DNA from: Nitrospira defluvii
GTDB taxonomy: Bacteria > Nitrospirota > Nitrospiria > Nitrospirales > Nitrospiraceae
Direction of reading: 5' to 3'
NCBI GenBank assembly: GCA_000196815.1
Contig: FP929003.1
Coordinates: 1,302,001 to 1,366,000 of the forward strand
Length of the DNA stretch: 64,000 bases
Shown here: in pieces, positions 55,381 to 64,000 of the stretch
How the letters are laid out: each line of letters starts with the position of its first letter
Numbering within the stretch: the stretch's first letter is position 1
Notes under the pieces: generated by a model
What the model was told of the DNA's origin: nothing
Database searches by the model: none
What the model saw: only the letters and a program-made list of their open reading frames with translations
Made by a program: the position numbers and the translations under genes

Positions 55381-56490
55381 ATGGAGTCATCACCCCGATC
55401 AGCTCGACCTTGTGGATTTCCGATCTGGGCCGCAATGGCGGTGTTTTGGGGAATGGTGCTGCTCCCTGGGATGCTGCGCGCGGAATGTGCCGAGGAGACG
55501 GGTGCAAAAAGCGCAGCGGCCGTGTTCACCCTGCATTTGCCGAATACCTGTACTGAGGCTGAGCGGGAGGCCCGCGCCGTATCCGCGCAAGAATTGCTGC
55601 GGGCGCTGGTGGCGGGAAAGGGGCTGGACTTGTCGGGGGTTGTGATTCATGGCGACCTGGTGCTCGATGAGCTGCCGACTCAGAGGGTGCATGCGGTGAG
55701 CGACCTGGCACCCGAGGACCGTCGAGTGCTTGAGGGGCTAAATGACGAGGAGGTGCACGTCATTCGCGGGCCATTCGTGATCAAGCAGTCGAGGGTGAAA
55801 GGACGGATCGTCAACCGGCTGAAGAGCGGGTTTCTGTTGATCACCGGACCGGTGGTCTTGGCGCACACGGAATTCGCCGGATTCGTCGACCTCTCGCGCA
55901 CCGTGTTTCTCGGCTTGGTCGATGGATCGAATGCGACCTTCCGTCAGGAGAGTTATTTTGTTCAGGATCGATTTACACAGGGCGCCATGTTTTCGGATAC
56001 GCATTTCGGTCCGCACGCTCGATTTCACCGCTCGATGTTCTCCGGCCCGGCGATTTTTCGCGGGGCGACCTTTCAGGGGTTGACTGAGTTTCTGGAAGTG
56101 GTGTTTGAGCAGGATGCGAATTTTTCGCGCGCGGCATTTCACCTCGGCACCGGATTCTCCGGCGCACATTGCCGTGCGAAGTGCGACTTCTCTTCGTCTC
56201 AGTTCGATCGGGAAGCCTTTTTTCTGTTCGCCATCTTCGACCGTATGGCCACTTTTGCCTCCGCGCGGTTCGGAGCACAGGCCGACTTTTCGGATGCCGC
56301 ATTTAAACAGGCCGATGATCTCGCGCAGGCGACTTTCGTGCGCGCACCGCTGCTGACCAGAACCGCTCGTGTCAGCACAACGGTGCCGGGTCCTACGGTT
56401 TCCGCCTCGGCACCATTTTCCCAGGCGGTCACGATTGTCCTTTTTGTGATGGCGCTCGGGCTGTTGGTCTATATCATCAGGGCCAAGTAG
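55381..56490 (+). CDS. Exported pentapeptide-repeat-like protein with C-terminal membrane helix
   Basis: A 369-residue protein. The start at 55381 gives a signal peptide (WAAMAVFWGMVLLPGMLRAE) and has GAGAGGG upstream; a GTG at 55336 is less likely. Residues 150-320 contain tandem units with a central phenylalanine, such as ARFHR, SMFSG, PAIFR, GATFQ, DANFS, RAAFH and ADFSD, which is the pentapeptide-repeat pattern of a right-handed quadrilateral beta-helix. A C-terminal helix (AVTIVLFVMALGLLVYII) anchors it. A periplasmic or surface-exposed scaffold is likely. No enzymatic motif was seen. Confidence 0.72.
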   Translation: MESSPRSARPCGFPIWAAMAVFWGMVLLPGMLRAECAEETGAKSAAAVFTLHLPNTCTEAEREARAVSAQELLRALVAGKGLDLSGVVIHGDLVLDELPTQRVHAVSDLAPEDRRVLEGLNDEEVHVIRGPFVIKQSRVKGRIVNRLKSGFLLITGPVVLAHTEFAGFVDLSRTVFLGLVDGSNATFRQESYFVQDRFTQGAMFSDTHFGPHARFHRSMFSGPAIFRGATFQGLTEFLEVVFEQDANFSRAAFHLGTGFSGAHCRAKCDFSSSQFDREAFFLFAIFDRMATFASARFGAQADFSDAAFKQADDLAQATFVRAPLLTRTARVSTTVPGPTVSASAPFSQAVTIVLFVMALGLLVYIIRAK

Positions 56491-56588
56491 CCCTGGCTGA
56501 ACCCACAACATATAGTTTTAGTCTTGCCCGGTCCCCCCATAAATTGGTATAAGATTGAAACTTTGGCCAAGGGAGCCTCTCGTACCTG

Positions 56589-57368
56589 ATGGACCAACCT
56601 GAACTGCCCTACCAAGTCAAGATCGAGAATTTCGAAGGTCCTCTCGATCTCCTTTTGCACCTCATCAAGAAAAACGAAATCAACATCTACGATATTCCGA
56701 TTGCGCTGATCGCTCAGCAGTATTTGGACTATCTATCGGTGATGAAGGAATTGAACCTGGCTGTGGCCGGTGAATTCCTCGTGATGGCGGCGACGTTGCT
56801 GCATATCAAGTCACGGATGTTGTTGCCGGTCGACGAGGTAGCGGTGGACGAGGAGGACGGCCCCGATCCGCGCGAGGAACTCGTCCGGCGACTGCTCGAA
56901 TATAAGCAGTTCAAAGAGGCCGCTTCCCAGCTGGACTACAAAGAACGTTTGTGGCGGGATGTGTTTTCGCGCGAGCCCGGTCCGCCGGTCGAGGTCACCA
57001 AAGACGAGAGTCTGCTCGATGAAATTTCCCTTTTTGACCTGGTCGATGCACTGCAGGGGGTCCTGTCCCGCCATCCAGGCAAGCGACTTGTTGAAATTAT
57101 TCCGGACAACCTCACGGTCCGCACCCGTATGAGCGCCATTATCGAGGCGTTGGAACTGCATGAATCCATGGCCTTTACGGCGCTGTTCGAGGAGTCGAGT
57201 CATCGGCTTGTGGTGATTGTGACATTTCTGGCCCTGCTCGAACTGATTCGAATTAGGGTCGTGCGCGTGTTTCAGAGCGAAACCTTTGGAGCAATTCTTG
57301 TCTCGCGTGCCTTCTCGGCGGTTGCGGAAGGGGATCTAGTGGAGGAGTCTGAATGGAAGAACCTATGA
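56589..57368 (+). CDS. scpA: Segregation and condensation protein ScpA
   Basis: A 259-residue kleisin that links the SMC heads. The N-terminal PYQVKIENFEGPLDLLLHLI KKNEINIYDIPIALI signature and the central AATLLHIKSRMLLPV block are typical. The C-terminal winged-helix contact region (FLALLELIRIRVVRVFQSET) is present. The scpB start lies 16 bases inside its end, the usual overlapping arrangement. Confidence 0.95.
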   Translation: MDQPELPYQVKIENFEGPLDLLLHLIKKNEINIYDIPIALIAQQYLDYLSVMKELNLAVAGEFLVMAATLLHIKSRMLLPVDEVAVDEEDGPDPREELVRRLLEYKQFKEAASQLDYKERLWRDVFSREPGPPVEVTKDESLLDEISLFDLVDALQGVLSRHPGKRLVEIIPDNLTVRTRMSAIIEALELHESMAFTALFEESSHRLVVIVTFLALLELIRIRVVRVFQSETFGAILVSRAFSAVAEGDLVEESEWKNL

Positions 57369-58270
57369 GTCTCGGCGTGGAGGAGGCAATTGAGGAATCG
57401 ATCGAGGTGCGGGAGCCGGTTGACGAGCCGACTGCGTCACTCGATGCCGTCGAGGTGGAGCCCGAGGTTGGCCAAGGCGCTATCACTGAAATGTCGGCCC
57501 CGGCGGCCGATCCTGCGCTGTCCGATATGCGAGCCCTGAAGGGCATCCTTGAGGCCTTGCTCTTTGTGACGGCCGAGCCTATTCCGGTCACGCGGTTCTT
57601 GGCATTGCTCGGAGCGGTTACCAAGCAGGATGTCGATCTGGCGCTCGCGAGTCTTGCTCAGGACTATGAGCAGGAAGGCCGCGGGCTGCAGTTGGCTGAA
57701 GTGGCCGGCGGTTACCGGATCGTCACCAAGGCCGAATTCGCCCCGTGGCTGAAACGGTTGGAGAAGGTAAAGTCTCCCTCAAAGCTCTCGCGCTCGGCCT
57801 TGGAGTCCCTGGCGATCATTGCCTATAAGCAACCGATCGTTCGCGCGGAGGTAGAGCAGATTCGAGGAGTCGAAACATCGGGGGTCATTCGGACGTTGCT
57901 GGAGCGAAAACTCGTGCGCATCGTTGGCCGGAAGGAAGAGCCCGGACGCCCGATCATGTATGGGACGACCAAGTTTTTCCTCGAGCATTTTGGGCTGCGC
58001 GATTTATCTCAGTTGCCGCCGCTTCGTGAGTTCAAGGAGTTGGGCGAATCCGAACAGGCGATGTTGCCGATTGATGAGGTGGTGGCAGTGGATGGAGAGC
58101 CGTTGCTGCAAGGCAGTGAGGCATCAGGAGAAGGCCTGTCCGAAGGTATGGCTGAGCCTGTGGCTCTTCTTGAGCCGGCAGATGAAGCGGGGCAGACTTC
58201 AGAGTCATCTGTTCTGGAGAATGAGGCCGGAGGGGACCTTTTAGTCGCCGATATCGCCGAAGAATCCTGA
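57353..58270 (+). CDS. scpB: Segregation and condensation protein ScpB
   Basis: A 305-residue partner of ScpA. LKGILEALLFVTAEPIPVTR FLALLG, YRIVTKAEFAPWLKRL and SKLSRSALESLAIIAYKQPI VRAEVEQIRGV are the winged-helix signatures of the family. It has an acidic N-terminal extension of about 55 residues and a glutamate-rich C-terminal tail beyond the conserved core. The ATG at 57353 follows GGAGGAG and overlaps scpA; a second ATG at 57365 overlaps the scpA stop. A bidirectional terminator follows at 58332-58381. Confidence 0.93.
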   Translation: MEEPMSLGVEEAIEESIEVREPVDEPTASLDAVEVEPEVGQGAITEMSAPAADPALSDMRALKGILEALLFVTAEPIPVTRFLALLGAVTKQDVDLALASLAQDYEQEGRGLQLAEVAGGYRIVTKAEFAPWLKRLEKVKSPSKLSRSALESLAIIAYKQPIVRAEVEQIRGVETSGVIRTLLERKLVRIVGRKEEPGRPIMYGTTKFFLEHFGLRDLSQLPPLREFKELGESEQAMLPIDEVVAVDGEPLLQGSEASGEGLSEGMAEPVALLEPADEAGQTSESSVLENEAGGDLLVADIAEES

Positions 58271-58331
58271 CGGCTGTTCGCAGTCTCTGCTGAGGAGTTC
58301 CGGGAGATTCGATCCGCAGTCGTTGTGCATA

Positions 58332-58381
58332 AAAAGGCCTTCGAGAGACTCCTGTGAAGGGGGGGATCCCGAAGGCCTTTT
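58332..58381. terminator. Bidirectional intrinsic terminator between scpB and the convergent gene
   Basis: AAAAGGCCTTCG (58332-58343) pairs with CGAAGGCCTTTT (58370-58381), a perfect 12-bp stem that ends in T on both strands. It serves scpB from the left and the gene at 58420-58986 from the right. Confidence 0.88.
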
Positions 58382-58419
58382 CTGTCTGACGATCGGTAGC
58401 CGGCCGTGGCTGTGGGCAC

Positions 58420-58986
58420 CTAGTGGCAACCGATTGGAACAAAACCCGCGCCGAAGATCTGTGACAGGGTGACGTATCTGGCATTGTCATAGAATGAGTA
58501 GCTCGGGGTGTACCAGTTTCGAGCTGTCGGATTGCTGCCGTACGAGGGATCAGTGCCGAAGAAGTGACCGCCACGGCTGTTCTGATTTAGATGAATCCAT
58601 TCCATATACATGCTGCAAACTTCCCCTTGGACCGATCCGCCGCTGGTGTTGCCCGCATACCAGTCGCGTCCAGATTCGGGTATCTGAGAGAGATTGCGCA
58701 AGGCGCCGATGGGAGTGTCGTATGAAAAATCTTTCGCTTTCGGGGGCGGTAGATAGGTTGAACCGCTGGGAGGTGTGAGTGGGAGATCGGGTAGAGAGGG
58801 CACAACGGAGAGCGCTTTGAGGACCTTGGCCTGGCAATCGGGCCGCTCTTTATTGGTGTAGAGGATCGTTCCCTCTGGCCCTGGGCATTCCCACATTTCT
58901 ACCGGGGCTGACTCGACCGCGCGCACGCTGGGAACAAGGAGCAGACTCGCGGCGAGGGTTGCGAGCAGAAGTCGTGTTGGCCACAT
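58420..58986 (-). CDS. Exported hypothetical protein
   Basis: A 188-residue protein with a signal peptide (RLLLATLAASLLLVPSVRAV). The mature start MWECPGPEGTILYTNKERPD CQ resembles the short DUF4124-like domain in which a Cys-containing strand and a Y-T/S-N/D-K turn recur. The rest, rich in Gly, Ser, Tyr and Pro, has no recognised domain. Convergent with scpB across a terminator. No SD stronger than GGAGG at about 58991-58995 (minus strand) was noted. Confidence 0.6.
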   Translation of the reverse strand: MWPTRLLLATLAASLLLVPSVRAVESAPVEMWECPGPEGTILYTNKERPDCQAKVLKALSVVPSLPDLPLTPPSGSTYLPPPKAKDFSYDTPIGALRNLSQIPESGRDWYAGNTSGGSVQGEVCSMYMEWIHLNQNSRGGHFFGTDPSYGSNPTARNWYTPSYSFYDNARYVTLSQIFGAGFVPIGCH

Positions 58987-59310
58987 GGTACACCTCCGAT
59001 TGGTTCATCTTACCGGGCGACGTGTGTTGTTATCCAACGTCGAGAATGCAGAGCCTATGACATTCGAAAGAAATGCGTCCATCCAGCTTTGGGGGGATGG
59101 ATGCCTACCTGCTCGTCGTCCGAGCACGCAGCCTCTTGCGCGCTCGTCGACTCGATGTCTCTGTTGCCGCGGCGTAAGCGGGAGCCTCCAGCGCGCCCCA
59201 AGCCATGCTGGTCTTGCCTTGACTCCCTTCTTTTCGCTTTGTTAGACTGCCCGATCTAAGTTATTGAAACATCCGCCAATCTTCACCAATCTCGTACCAC
59301 GAGGAACACC
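58987..59310. other. 324-base intergenic stretch upstream of the NHL gene
   Basis: Apart from the promoter at 59219-59248 nothing supported was found. A short frame at 58985-59245 has no SD and no family resemblance. Confidence 0.45.
59219..59248 (+). promoter_or_regulatory. Predicted promoter of the NHL-repeat gene
   Basis: TTGACT (59219-59224) and TAGACT (59243-59248) are spaced by 18 bases (or TTAGAC with 17). The leader is about 55 bases and carries GAGGAA before the ATG. The -10 hexamer is the same as that of the RiPP-locus promoter at 37033. Confidence 0.5.
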
Positions 59311-62280
59311 ATGATCAAGGCTTGGCTGCTCGACGAAATGTTTCGGTTTGACCGGCGGTATCTCACGGCGGAGGGGAGTCAAAGCGAATGGGGCGCCGGG
59401 GACTCCGTTGCTGAGGAGGAAGATCTGCCTCCTGCACCGACGGGAGTGGCCGCCAAAGCCGGAAATGGCCGGGTGATGATCACCTGGGACGCTGTGCCGG
59501 AGGCCATGTATTACAACCTGTATTTCATGACCACCAAGGGCGTGCAGATTAAATTTTCCGAACTCACCCGTCCCATCGCCAGCGCGGAAGATTTTAAGAC
59601 CGTCATCGGTGTGACCAAGGAAAAGGGGACCTGTATCGAAGGTGCGCAATCGCCCTTCATGCATGACGATTTGGCAAACGGAACGTGTTACCACTATGTC
59701 GTGACCGTGGTGACTCAGAAGGGGGAGAGTCCCGAATCCCAGGAAGTCATGGCGATCCCGGCTCCCTACCTCATTGCCAAGGTCATCGGGCAGGAGGGCG
59801 TGGAGGACGGCGAGTTCAGTTCTCCGACCGGTATTGCGGTAGATAAGGACGGCAATATCTATGTTGCCGACACCGATAATCACTCTATCCAGAAATTCGA
59901 TAAAGACGGAAAATTCCTTGGTCGCTGGGGCGGCGAAGCCGGCAGCGCAGAAGGCGGCTTCTATTATCCGCGCGGACTGACCACGAATTCGGACGGGCAG
60001 GTGTACGTCGCCGATACCGGCAACAATCGCGTGCAGCGCTTCGACACAGACGGCAATCCCATGAAGGCCTGGGGTAAGTTCGGGTTTGCCTGGCGCGGGG
60101 CCGACATGAATAAGTTCGACGCTCCCTGGGGTGTGACTACCGATCAGGACGGCAATATCTACGTGACCGATACCAACAACGCCCGCATTCAAAAGTTCAA
60201 GGGCGATGGAACTCCGTTGTTGAAGTGGGGGCGAGATGGAAGTTTCGACGGAGCCTTTTTCTTCCCGCGTGGTGTGGCCGTGGACTTCGTCGGGAATACA
60301 TATGTGGCCGATGAAGGGAATAATCGCATTCAGAAGTTCGATACCCGCGGAAGCTTTTTGACCAAGTGGGGCCGTGAAGGAAGCGGTCCCGGCCAGTTCA
60401 AAGCCCCCTGGGGCGTGACCTGCGATGCCTTGGGCAATGTGTACGTCGTCGATCAGGGTAACCACCGCATTCAAAAGTTCGACGGAAACGGGACCTTCCT
60501 CTGTGCCTGGGGAAATCGTGGAAAGACTGAGGGGCAGTTAAACTTTCCCTCCGGCGTGGCCGTGGACAAGGAAGGGGCGGTGTACGTCGTTGATAGCGGT
60601 AACCATCGGGTCATCAAATACGTGCCGACCGATGAAGAATTGGACCGTGGCAAGGCGGAACGCGAACGTGCGCAAGCCGTCAGTGAGTACCCGATTCCCC
60701 GCAATCTGGCGATCAAGCCCGGAGATACCGAAACATTCTTGAGCTGGATGGATGTGCCGGGGGCGGTCTCCTACAATCTCTACTTCCATACCTCGGCCAA
60801 TCTGACTCAAGAAGGCGGCACCAAGATCGAGGGCGTCACCAGTCCGTACAATCACTCGGGGTTGACCAACGATCAGGCCTACTATTACGCGCTGACGGCG
60901 GTCTATGAGGACGGCACGGAGAGTGGATTGTCGGATGAAGTGTCCGCTACGCCGGTACTGATCGATATCACGGCTCCGCAGACGCCCTATGCGGTGATCA
61001 ACCACGGCGCGTTTATGACGAACTCACCTGAAATTGTCGTCACGATTTCAGCCACCGACCTCGATACCGGCGTGGCGGCGTACTACATCTCAGAGAACCC
61101 AATGACCCCGATGGCGGGAACGCCGGGCTGGGTCGAGGTGCCCCCGGCGATCAAGTTCGGCGCAACGATCCCCTTCATTCTGTCTCCTGGGGACGGGCAA
61201 AAGACCGTCATCGTCTGGTTCAAAGATCTTGGAAACAATATCTCCACGCCGGCGAGTGCGACGATTCTCGTCAACACGTCCGGCTATCTTTGTGTCTCCA
61301 AGTGGGGCAAGCCTGGTCGCGGCGCCTCGTTGTTGCACGGCGGCGAATTCATGGCCCCGATGTATGGTCTGGCCATTGATCAACAGGGGTCGATCTTTGT
61401 TGTGGACAACGGAAACAACCGTATCCAGAAATTCGATCGCACGGGGAATTTCATCATTCTCTGGGGAAATTTCGGCGCCGCCAATGCGAACTTCCATAAC
61501 CCGACGGGTATTGCCTGCGACGCCAAGGGGGATGTCTACGTGGTGGATACGAACAATCACCGCGTGCAGAAGTTTGACGGGAAGCTGGGCGGCTATTTGA
61601 TGAAGTTCGGATCACGAGGGAACGGCGAAGGCCAGTTTAATGCCCCATGGGGTATCGCGATCGATCGGGTGCGCGGATACATCTATGTCGTGGACAGCGC
61701 CAACTTCAGAGTGCAGAAGTTCGACATGAGCGGAGAGTTCATCATGTCCTGGGGCAGTTTCGGCAACGGCGACGGTCAATTTTATTTCCCTCGCGGGATC
61801 GCCGTAGATCAGGCCGACGGCACGGTGTATGTCGTCGATATGGGCAATCACCGCGTGCAGAAGTTCGATACCAGCACCAACGTGTTGCCGCAGTTGCTCA
61901 CCAAGTGGGGCGGCAGTTCGGAGGCCGGCCACGCCAGCAGCCCATTGGCGCAGGAAGCCGGACAGTTGCGCTCGCCTTGGGGTATTGCCGTCGATGGTCA
62001 GGGCGATGTGTACGTCACGGATACCGGCAACCATCGTGTCGAGAAGTTCGACCGGGAGGGCAATTTTATCGCTCAGTGGGGCGGATTCGGCGGTGGTGAC
62101 GGACAATTCAACTTCCCGTACGGCATCGTGGTGGATTCCCGGGGGAGTGTGTTCGCCGTTGATAGCGGAAACACTCGGGTGCAGCAATTCATGCCGGCGG
62201 ATGAAGGCAGCGAGCGTTTGCAGGAAGAAGCGGAAGCCGCTGCAGAGTTGGGACAGGTCGATAAAACCACGAGAGTGTAG
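59311..62280 (+). CDS. Large NHL-repeat protein with fibronectin-type-III domains
   Basis: A 989-residue modular protein. Residues about 42-150 are a fibronectin-III-like domain ([33 protein letters not shown]). Six NHL repeats follow (about 155-450), each like [32 protein letters not shown] second FnIII unit spans about 470-555 and a chitobiase-like strand region about 560-655. Six more NHL repeats (about 660-970) form a second propeller. No signal peptide is visible at the start ([20 protein letters not shown]), so export by a route that does not need one, or cytoplasmic location, must be considered. Role unknown; NHL propellers bind proteins or RNA. Confidence 0.82.
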   Translation: MIKAWLLDEMFRFDRRYLTAEGSQSEWGAGDSVAEEEDLPPAPTGVAAKAGNGRVMITWDAVPEAMYYNLYFMTTKGVQIKFSELTRPIASAEDFKTVIGVTKEKGTCIEGAQSPFMHDDLANGTCYHYVVTVVTQKGESPESQEVMAIPAPYLIAKVIGQEGVEDGEFSSPTGIAVDKDGNIYVADTDNHSIQKFDKDGKFLGRWGGEAGSAEGGFYYPRGLTTNSDGQVYVADTGNNRVQRFDTDGNPMKAWGKFGFAWRGADMNKFDAPWGVTTDQDGNIYVTDTNNARIQKFKGDGTPLLKWGRDGSFDGAFFFPRGVAVDFVGNTYVADEGNNRIQKFDTRGSFLTKWGREGSGPGQFKAPWGVTCDALGNVYVVDQGNHRIQKFDGNGTFLCAWGNRGKTEGQLNFPSGVAVDKEGAVYVVDSGNHRVIKYVPTDEELDRGKAERERAQAVSEYPIPRNLAIKPGDTETFLSWMDVPGAVSYNLYFHTSANLTQEGGTKIEGVTSPYNHSGLTNDQAYYYALTAVYEDGTESGLSDEVSATPVLIDITAPQTPYAVINHGAFMTNSPEIVVTISATDLDTGVAAYYISENPMTPMAGTPGWVEVPPAIKFGATIPFILSPGDGQKTVIVWFKDLGNNISTPASATILVNTSGYLCVSKWGKPGRGASLLHGGEFMAPMYGLAIDQQGSIFVVDNGNNRIQKFDRTGNFIILWGNFGAANANFHNPTGIACDAKGDVYVVDTNNHRVQKFDGKLGGYLMKFGSRGNGEGQFNAPWGIAIDRVRGYIYVVDSANFRVQKFDMSGEFIMSWGSFGNGDGQFYFPRGIAVDQADGTVYVVDMGNHRVQKFDTSTNVLPQLLTKWGGSSEAGHASSPLAQEAGQLRSPWGIAVDGQGDVYVTDTGNHRVEKFDREGNFIAQWGGFGGGDGQFNFPYGIVVDSRGSVFAVDSGNTRVQQFMPADEGSERLQEEAEAAAELGQVDKTTRV

Positions 62281-62318
62281 GGGGAACGGGCGAAAGGCCC
62301 GGGAGAGGGTGGCGACTG

Positions 62319-63785
62319 ATGTTAGAGAAGGAGATTCGGCTCGGGCTCACCTATGACGACGTCGTCTTGGTACCGGCTAAATCACAGGTCCTCCCCAGCG
62401 AGGTCGATACCCGTACTCGCCTGTCTCGAAACATTCAGCTGAATATTCCTATCGTCAGTGCGGCCATGGACACCGTGACCGAGGCGCGACTGGCCATTGC
62501 GATGGCGCAAGAGGGTGGAATCGGCATTGTGCACCGTGTGCTTTCTCCTACCGATCAGGCGGCTGAAATCGATAAGGTGAAGAAATCCGAGAGCGGGATG
62601 ATTCTGGATCCTATTACGATCTCGCCGGATCAAACGATTCGTGATGCGCACGACCTCATGGCCCGATACCGGATTTCCGGTATCCCTGTGACCAAGGCTG
62701 GTAAATTGGTCGGGATCCTCACGAATCGAGACTTGCGTTTTGAGACGCGCATGGAACTGAAGGTGTCGCAGGTGATGAAGCGCGATAAGCTCATTACCGC
62801 CCCGGAGGGAACCAGCCTCGAAAAGGCCCGTGAGATTCTGCATGAGCATCGAATTGAGAAACTGCCGGTGGTCAATAAGCAGTTCGAACTCAAAGGCCTG
62901 ATTACGATTAAAGACATTGAGAAACGGATCAAGTATCCCAATGCCTGCAAGGATGCTCACGGTCGTTTACGGGTCGGGGCGGCGTTAGGAGTCGGCCCGG
63001 ATACCGGAGACCGTGTGGCGTTACTGGTGAAAGCCGGTGTGGACGTGGTGGTCGTGGATACGGCGCATGGGCATTCGCAGGCTGTGTTGGATACGGTCAA
63101 GATGGTGAGAAAAGCATACCCCAAGCTGGACATCATTGCCGGCAACATCGCGACGGCACAGGCGGCCAAGGATTTGGTGAAGGCCGGTGTGGATGCGGTG
63201 AAAGTGGGTGTAGGGCCCGGTTCGATCTGCACGACGCGGATGGTGTCCGGCGCCGGCATGCCGCAATTGACGGCGATTGCAGACTGCGCCAGGGCATTGG
63301 CCGGATCGGGTGTTCCGGTCATCGCCGATGGTGGAATCAAGTACTCGGGCGATATTACAAAAGCCCTGGCAGCCGGTGCCTCGGTGGTCATGCTGGGCAG
63401 TTTGCTGGCAGGAACGGAAGAGGCCCCCGGTGAAACGGTGCTATTCCAGGCACGCACCTACAAAGTGTACCGCGGTATGGGTTCGATCGGGGCCATGGAG
63501 CGGGGTGGCGGCGATCGATACGGCCAGGGCGGACGACCGACACCGAAGTTGGTTCCTGAAGGCATTGAGGGACGGGTGCCCTACAAAGGCACGCTTGCTC
63601 CGCATATCTACCAGATGGTGGGCGGCGTGAAGTCCGGCATGGGCTACTGCGGATGTAAGACCATCCCGGATTTGCAGCAGAAGGCGACGTTCATCCGCCA
63701 GACAGTGGCCGGTCTCCGCGAGGGGCACGTGCATGACGTCATCATCACCAAAGAAGCTCCCAACTATCGCACTGATTGGGAATAG
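62319..63785 (+). CDS. guaB: IMP dehydrogenase
   Basis: A 488-residue enzyme that oxidises IMP to XMP, the first step to GMP. The opening [20 protein letters not shown] and [22 protein letters not shown] are typical. Two CBS domains lie between about 95 and 205 ([39 protein letters not shown]). The catalytic cysteine is in [17 protein letters not shown], and the mobile-flap [11 protein letters not shown] is intact. It is followed by guaA, the next enzyme in the pathway, with one repeat element between. A weak SD (GGAGAG) precedes the ATG. Confidence 0.96.
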   Translation: MLEKEIRLGLTYDDVVLVPAKSQVLPSEVDTRTRLSRNIQLNIPIVSAAMDTVTEARLAIAMAQEGGIGIVHRVLSPTDQAAEIDKVKKSESGMILDPITISPDQTIRDAHDLMARYRISGIPVTKAGKLVGILTNRDLRFETRMELKVSQVMKRDKLITAPEGTSLEKAREILHEHRIEKLPVVNKQFELKGLITIKDIEKRIKYPNACKDAHGRLRVGAALGVGPDTGDRVALLVKAGVDVVVVDTAHGHSQAVLDTVKMVRKAYPKLDIIAGNIATAQAAKDLVKAGVDAVKVGVGPGSICTTRMVSGAGMPQLTAIADCARALAGSGVPVIADGGIKYSGDITKALAAGASVVMLGSLLAGTEEAPGETVLFQARTYKVYRGMGSIGAMERGGGDRYGQGGRPTPKLVPEGIEGRVPYKGTLAPHIYQMVGGVKSGMGYCGCKTIPDLQQKATFIRQTVAGLREGHVHDVIITKEAPNYRTDWE

Positions 63786-63790
63786 CCTCG

Positions 63791-63858
63791 CGTGAAACGT
63801 TTCTCCTGAAGCGTATCTCGCAATTCAGATCCCCTCACTAGACGAACGACGCTTCACG
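63791..63858. repeat. Dispersed repeat, copy 2
   Basis: The left arm begins CGTGAAACGT (63791-63800) followed by a GAAGCGTATCTCG unit; the right arm is ACGCTTCACG (63849-63858). Arm sequence and spacing recall copy 1 at 28997-29055. It lies between guaB and guaA. Confidence 0.65.
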
Positions 63859-63869
63859 GAAACATCTCC

Positions 63870-64000
63870 ATGGAACTCTGGCACGATAGAATTCTCGTCC
63901 TCGATTTCGGATCCCAGTACACGCAGTTGATCGCACGCCGTATTCGTGAAGCGCAGGTCTATTCGCAGATCCTGCCCTGCACCGTGCCGCTTGCGACGGT
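63870..64000 (+). CDS. guaA: GMP synthase, N-terminal part (cut by window end)
   Basis: The first 43 codons read [37 protein letters not shown], the N-terminal glutamine-amidotransferase opening of GMP synthase ([26 protein letters not shown]). The catalytic cysteine and the ATP-pyrophosphatase domain lie beyond the window. It follows guaB by 84 bases. The weak SD (ACGGAAACATCTCC) leaves some doubt over translation strength, not over identity. Confidence 0.92.
   Translation, partial: MELWHDRILVLDFGSQYTQLIARRIREAQVYSQILPCTVPLAT

Noticed and set aside
59242-60474. 410-codon open frame on the minus strand
   Set aside because: Antisense shadow of the NHL gene; its repeats simply mirror the NHL repeats.

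Overview
The window is one chromosomal stretch of a nitrite-oxidising bacterium of the genus Nitrospira, probably close to 'Candidatus Nitrospira defluvii'. The inference rests on the gene content: a periplasmic chlorite dismutase whose mature residues fall on the published N. defluvii numbering (His160, Arg173), a nitrite-assimilation operon carrying cyanase, an Amt-GlnB-GlnD-GlnA block, and high-GC, tightly packed genes. No rRNA, tRNA, CRISPR array, prophage or insertion sequence was recognised.

Layout. 1-11 kb is a nitrogen-assimilation region: the end of nadE, an outer-membrane barrel protein, amt, glnB, glnD and glnA, then nirC, cynS, a small winged-helix-like protein and nirA. Both blocks are preceded by leader RNAs with paired hexaloop hairpins of the ANTAR type (loop A at position 1, G at position 4). 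The second leader carries two such attenuators in tandem, each with an overlapping intrinsic terminator. 11-16 kb is accessory: a CBS protein, secreted proteins, a Phd/RelE toxin-antitoxin pair and a DUF3800-like gene of lower GC. 16-20 kb holds two divergent GlnE-family genes, one of them an unusual ACT-ACT-nucleotidyltransferase. 20-25 kb has groEL-groES, a secreted dimethylformamidase-like protein and an RpoH-type sigma factor. 25-29 kb has a nitrate/nitrite transporter, ribBA, ribH and nusB. 29-37 kb is a purine operon (purB, purC, purS, purQ, purL, purF) with cld translationally coupled to purB.

37-40.7 kb is the most unusual segment. It looks like a lasso-peptide/RiPP locus: a transglutaminase-like protease, a PqqD-like recognition protein, a 37-residue precursor with the YxxPxL leader motif, an HPr-kinase-like protein and a nucleotidyltransferase. 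No asparagine-synthetase-like cyclase is present. 40.8-56.5 kb mixes small hypothetical genes, recG, an exopolyphosphatase, a PqqD-like/methyltransferase fusion, a cupredoxin, a secreted Lon-type protease and a pentapeptide-repeat protein. 56.5-64 kb has scpA-scpB, a 12-repeat NHL protein, guaB and the start of guaA.

How it fits together: nitrite (NirC, NarK-like) is reduced to ammonium by NirA, and cyanate is converted to ammonium by CynS. Ammonium enters through Amt and is assimilated by GlnA. GlnB, GlnD and the two GlnE-like enzymes would control GlnA activity, and the ANTAR leaders would control expression of both uptake blocks.
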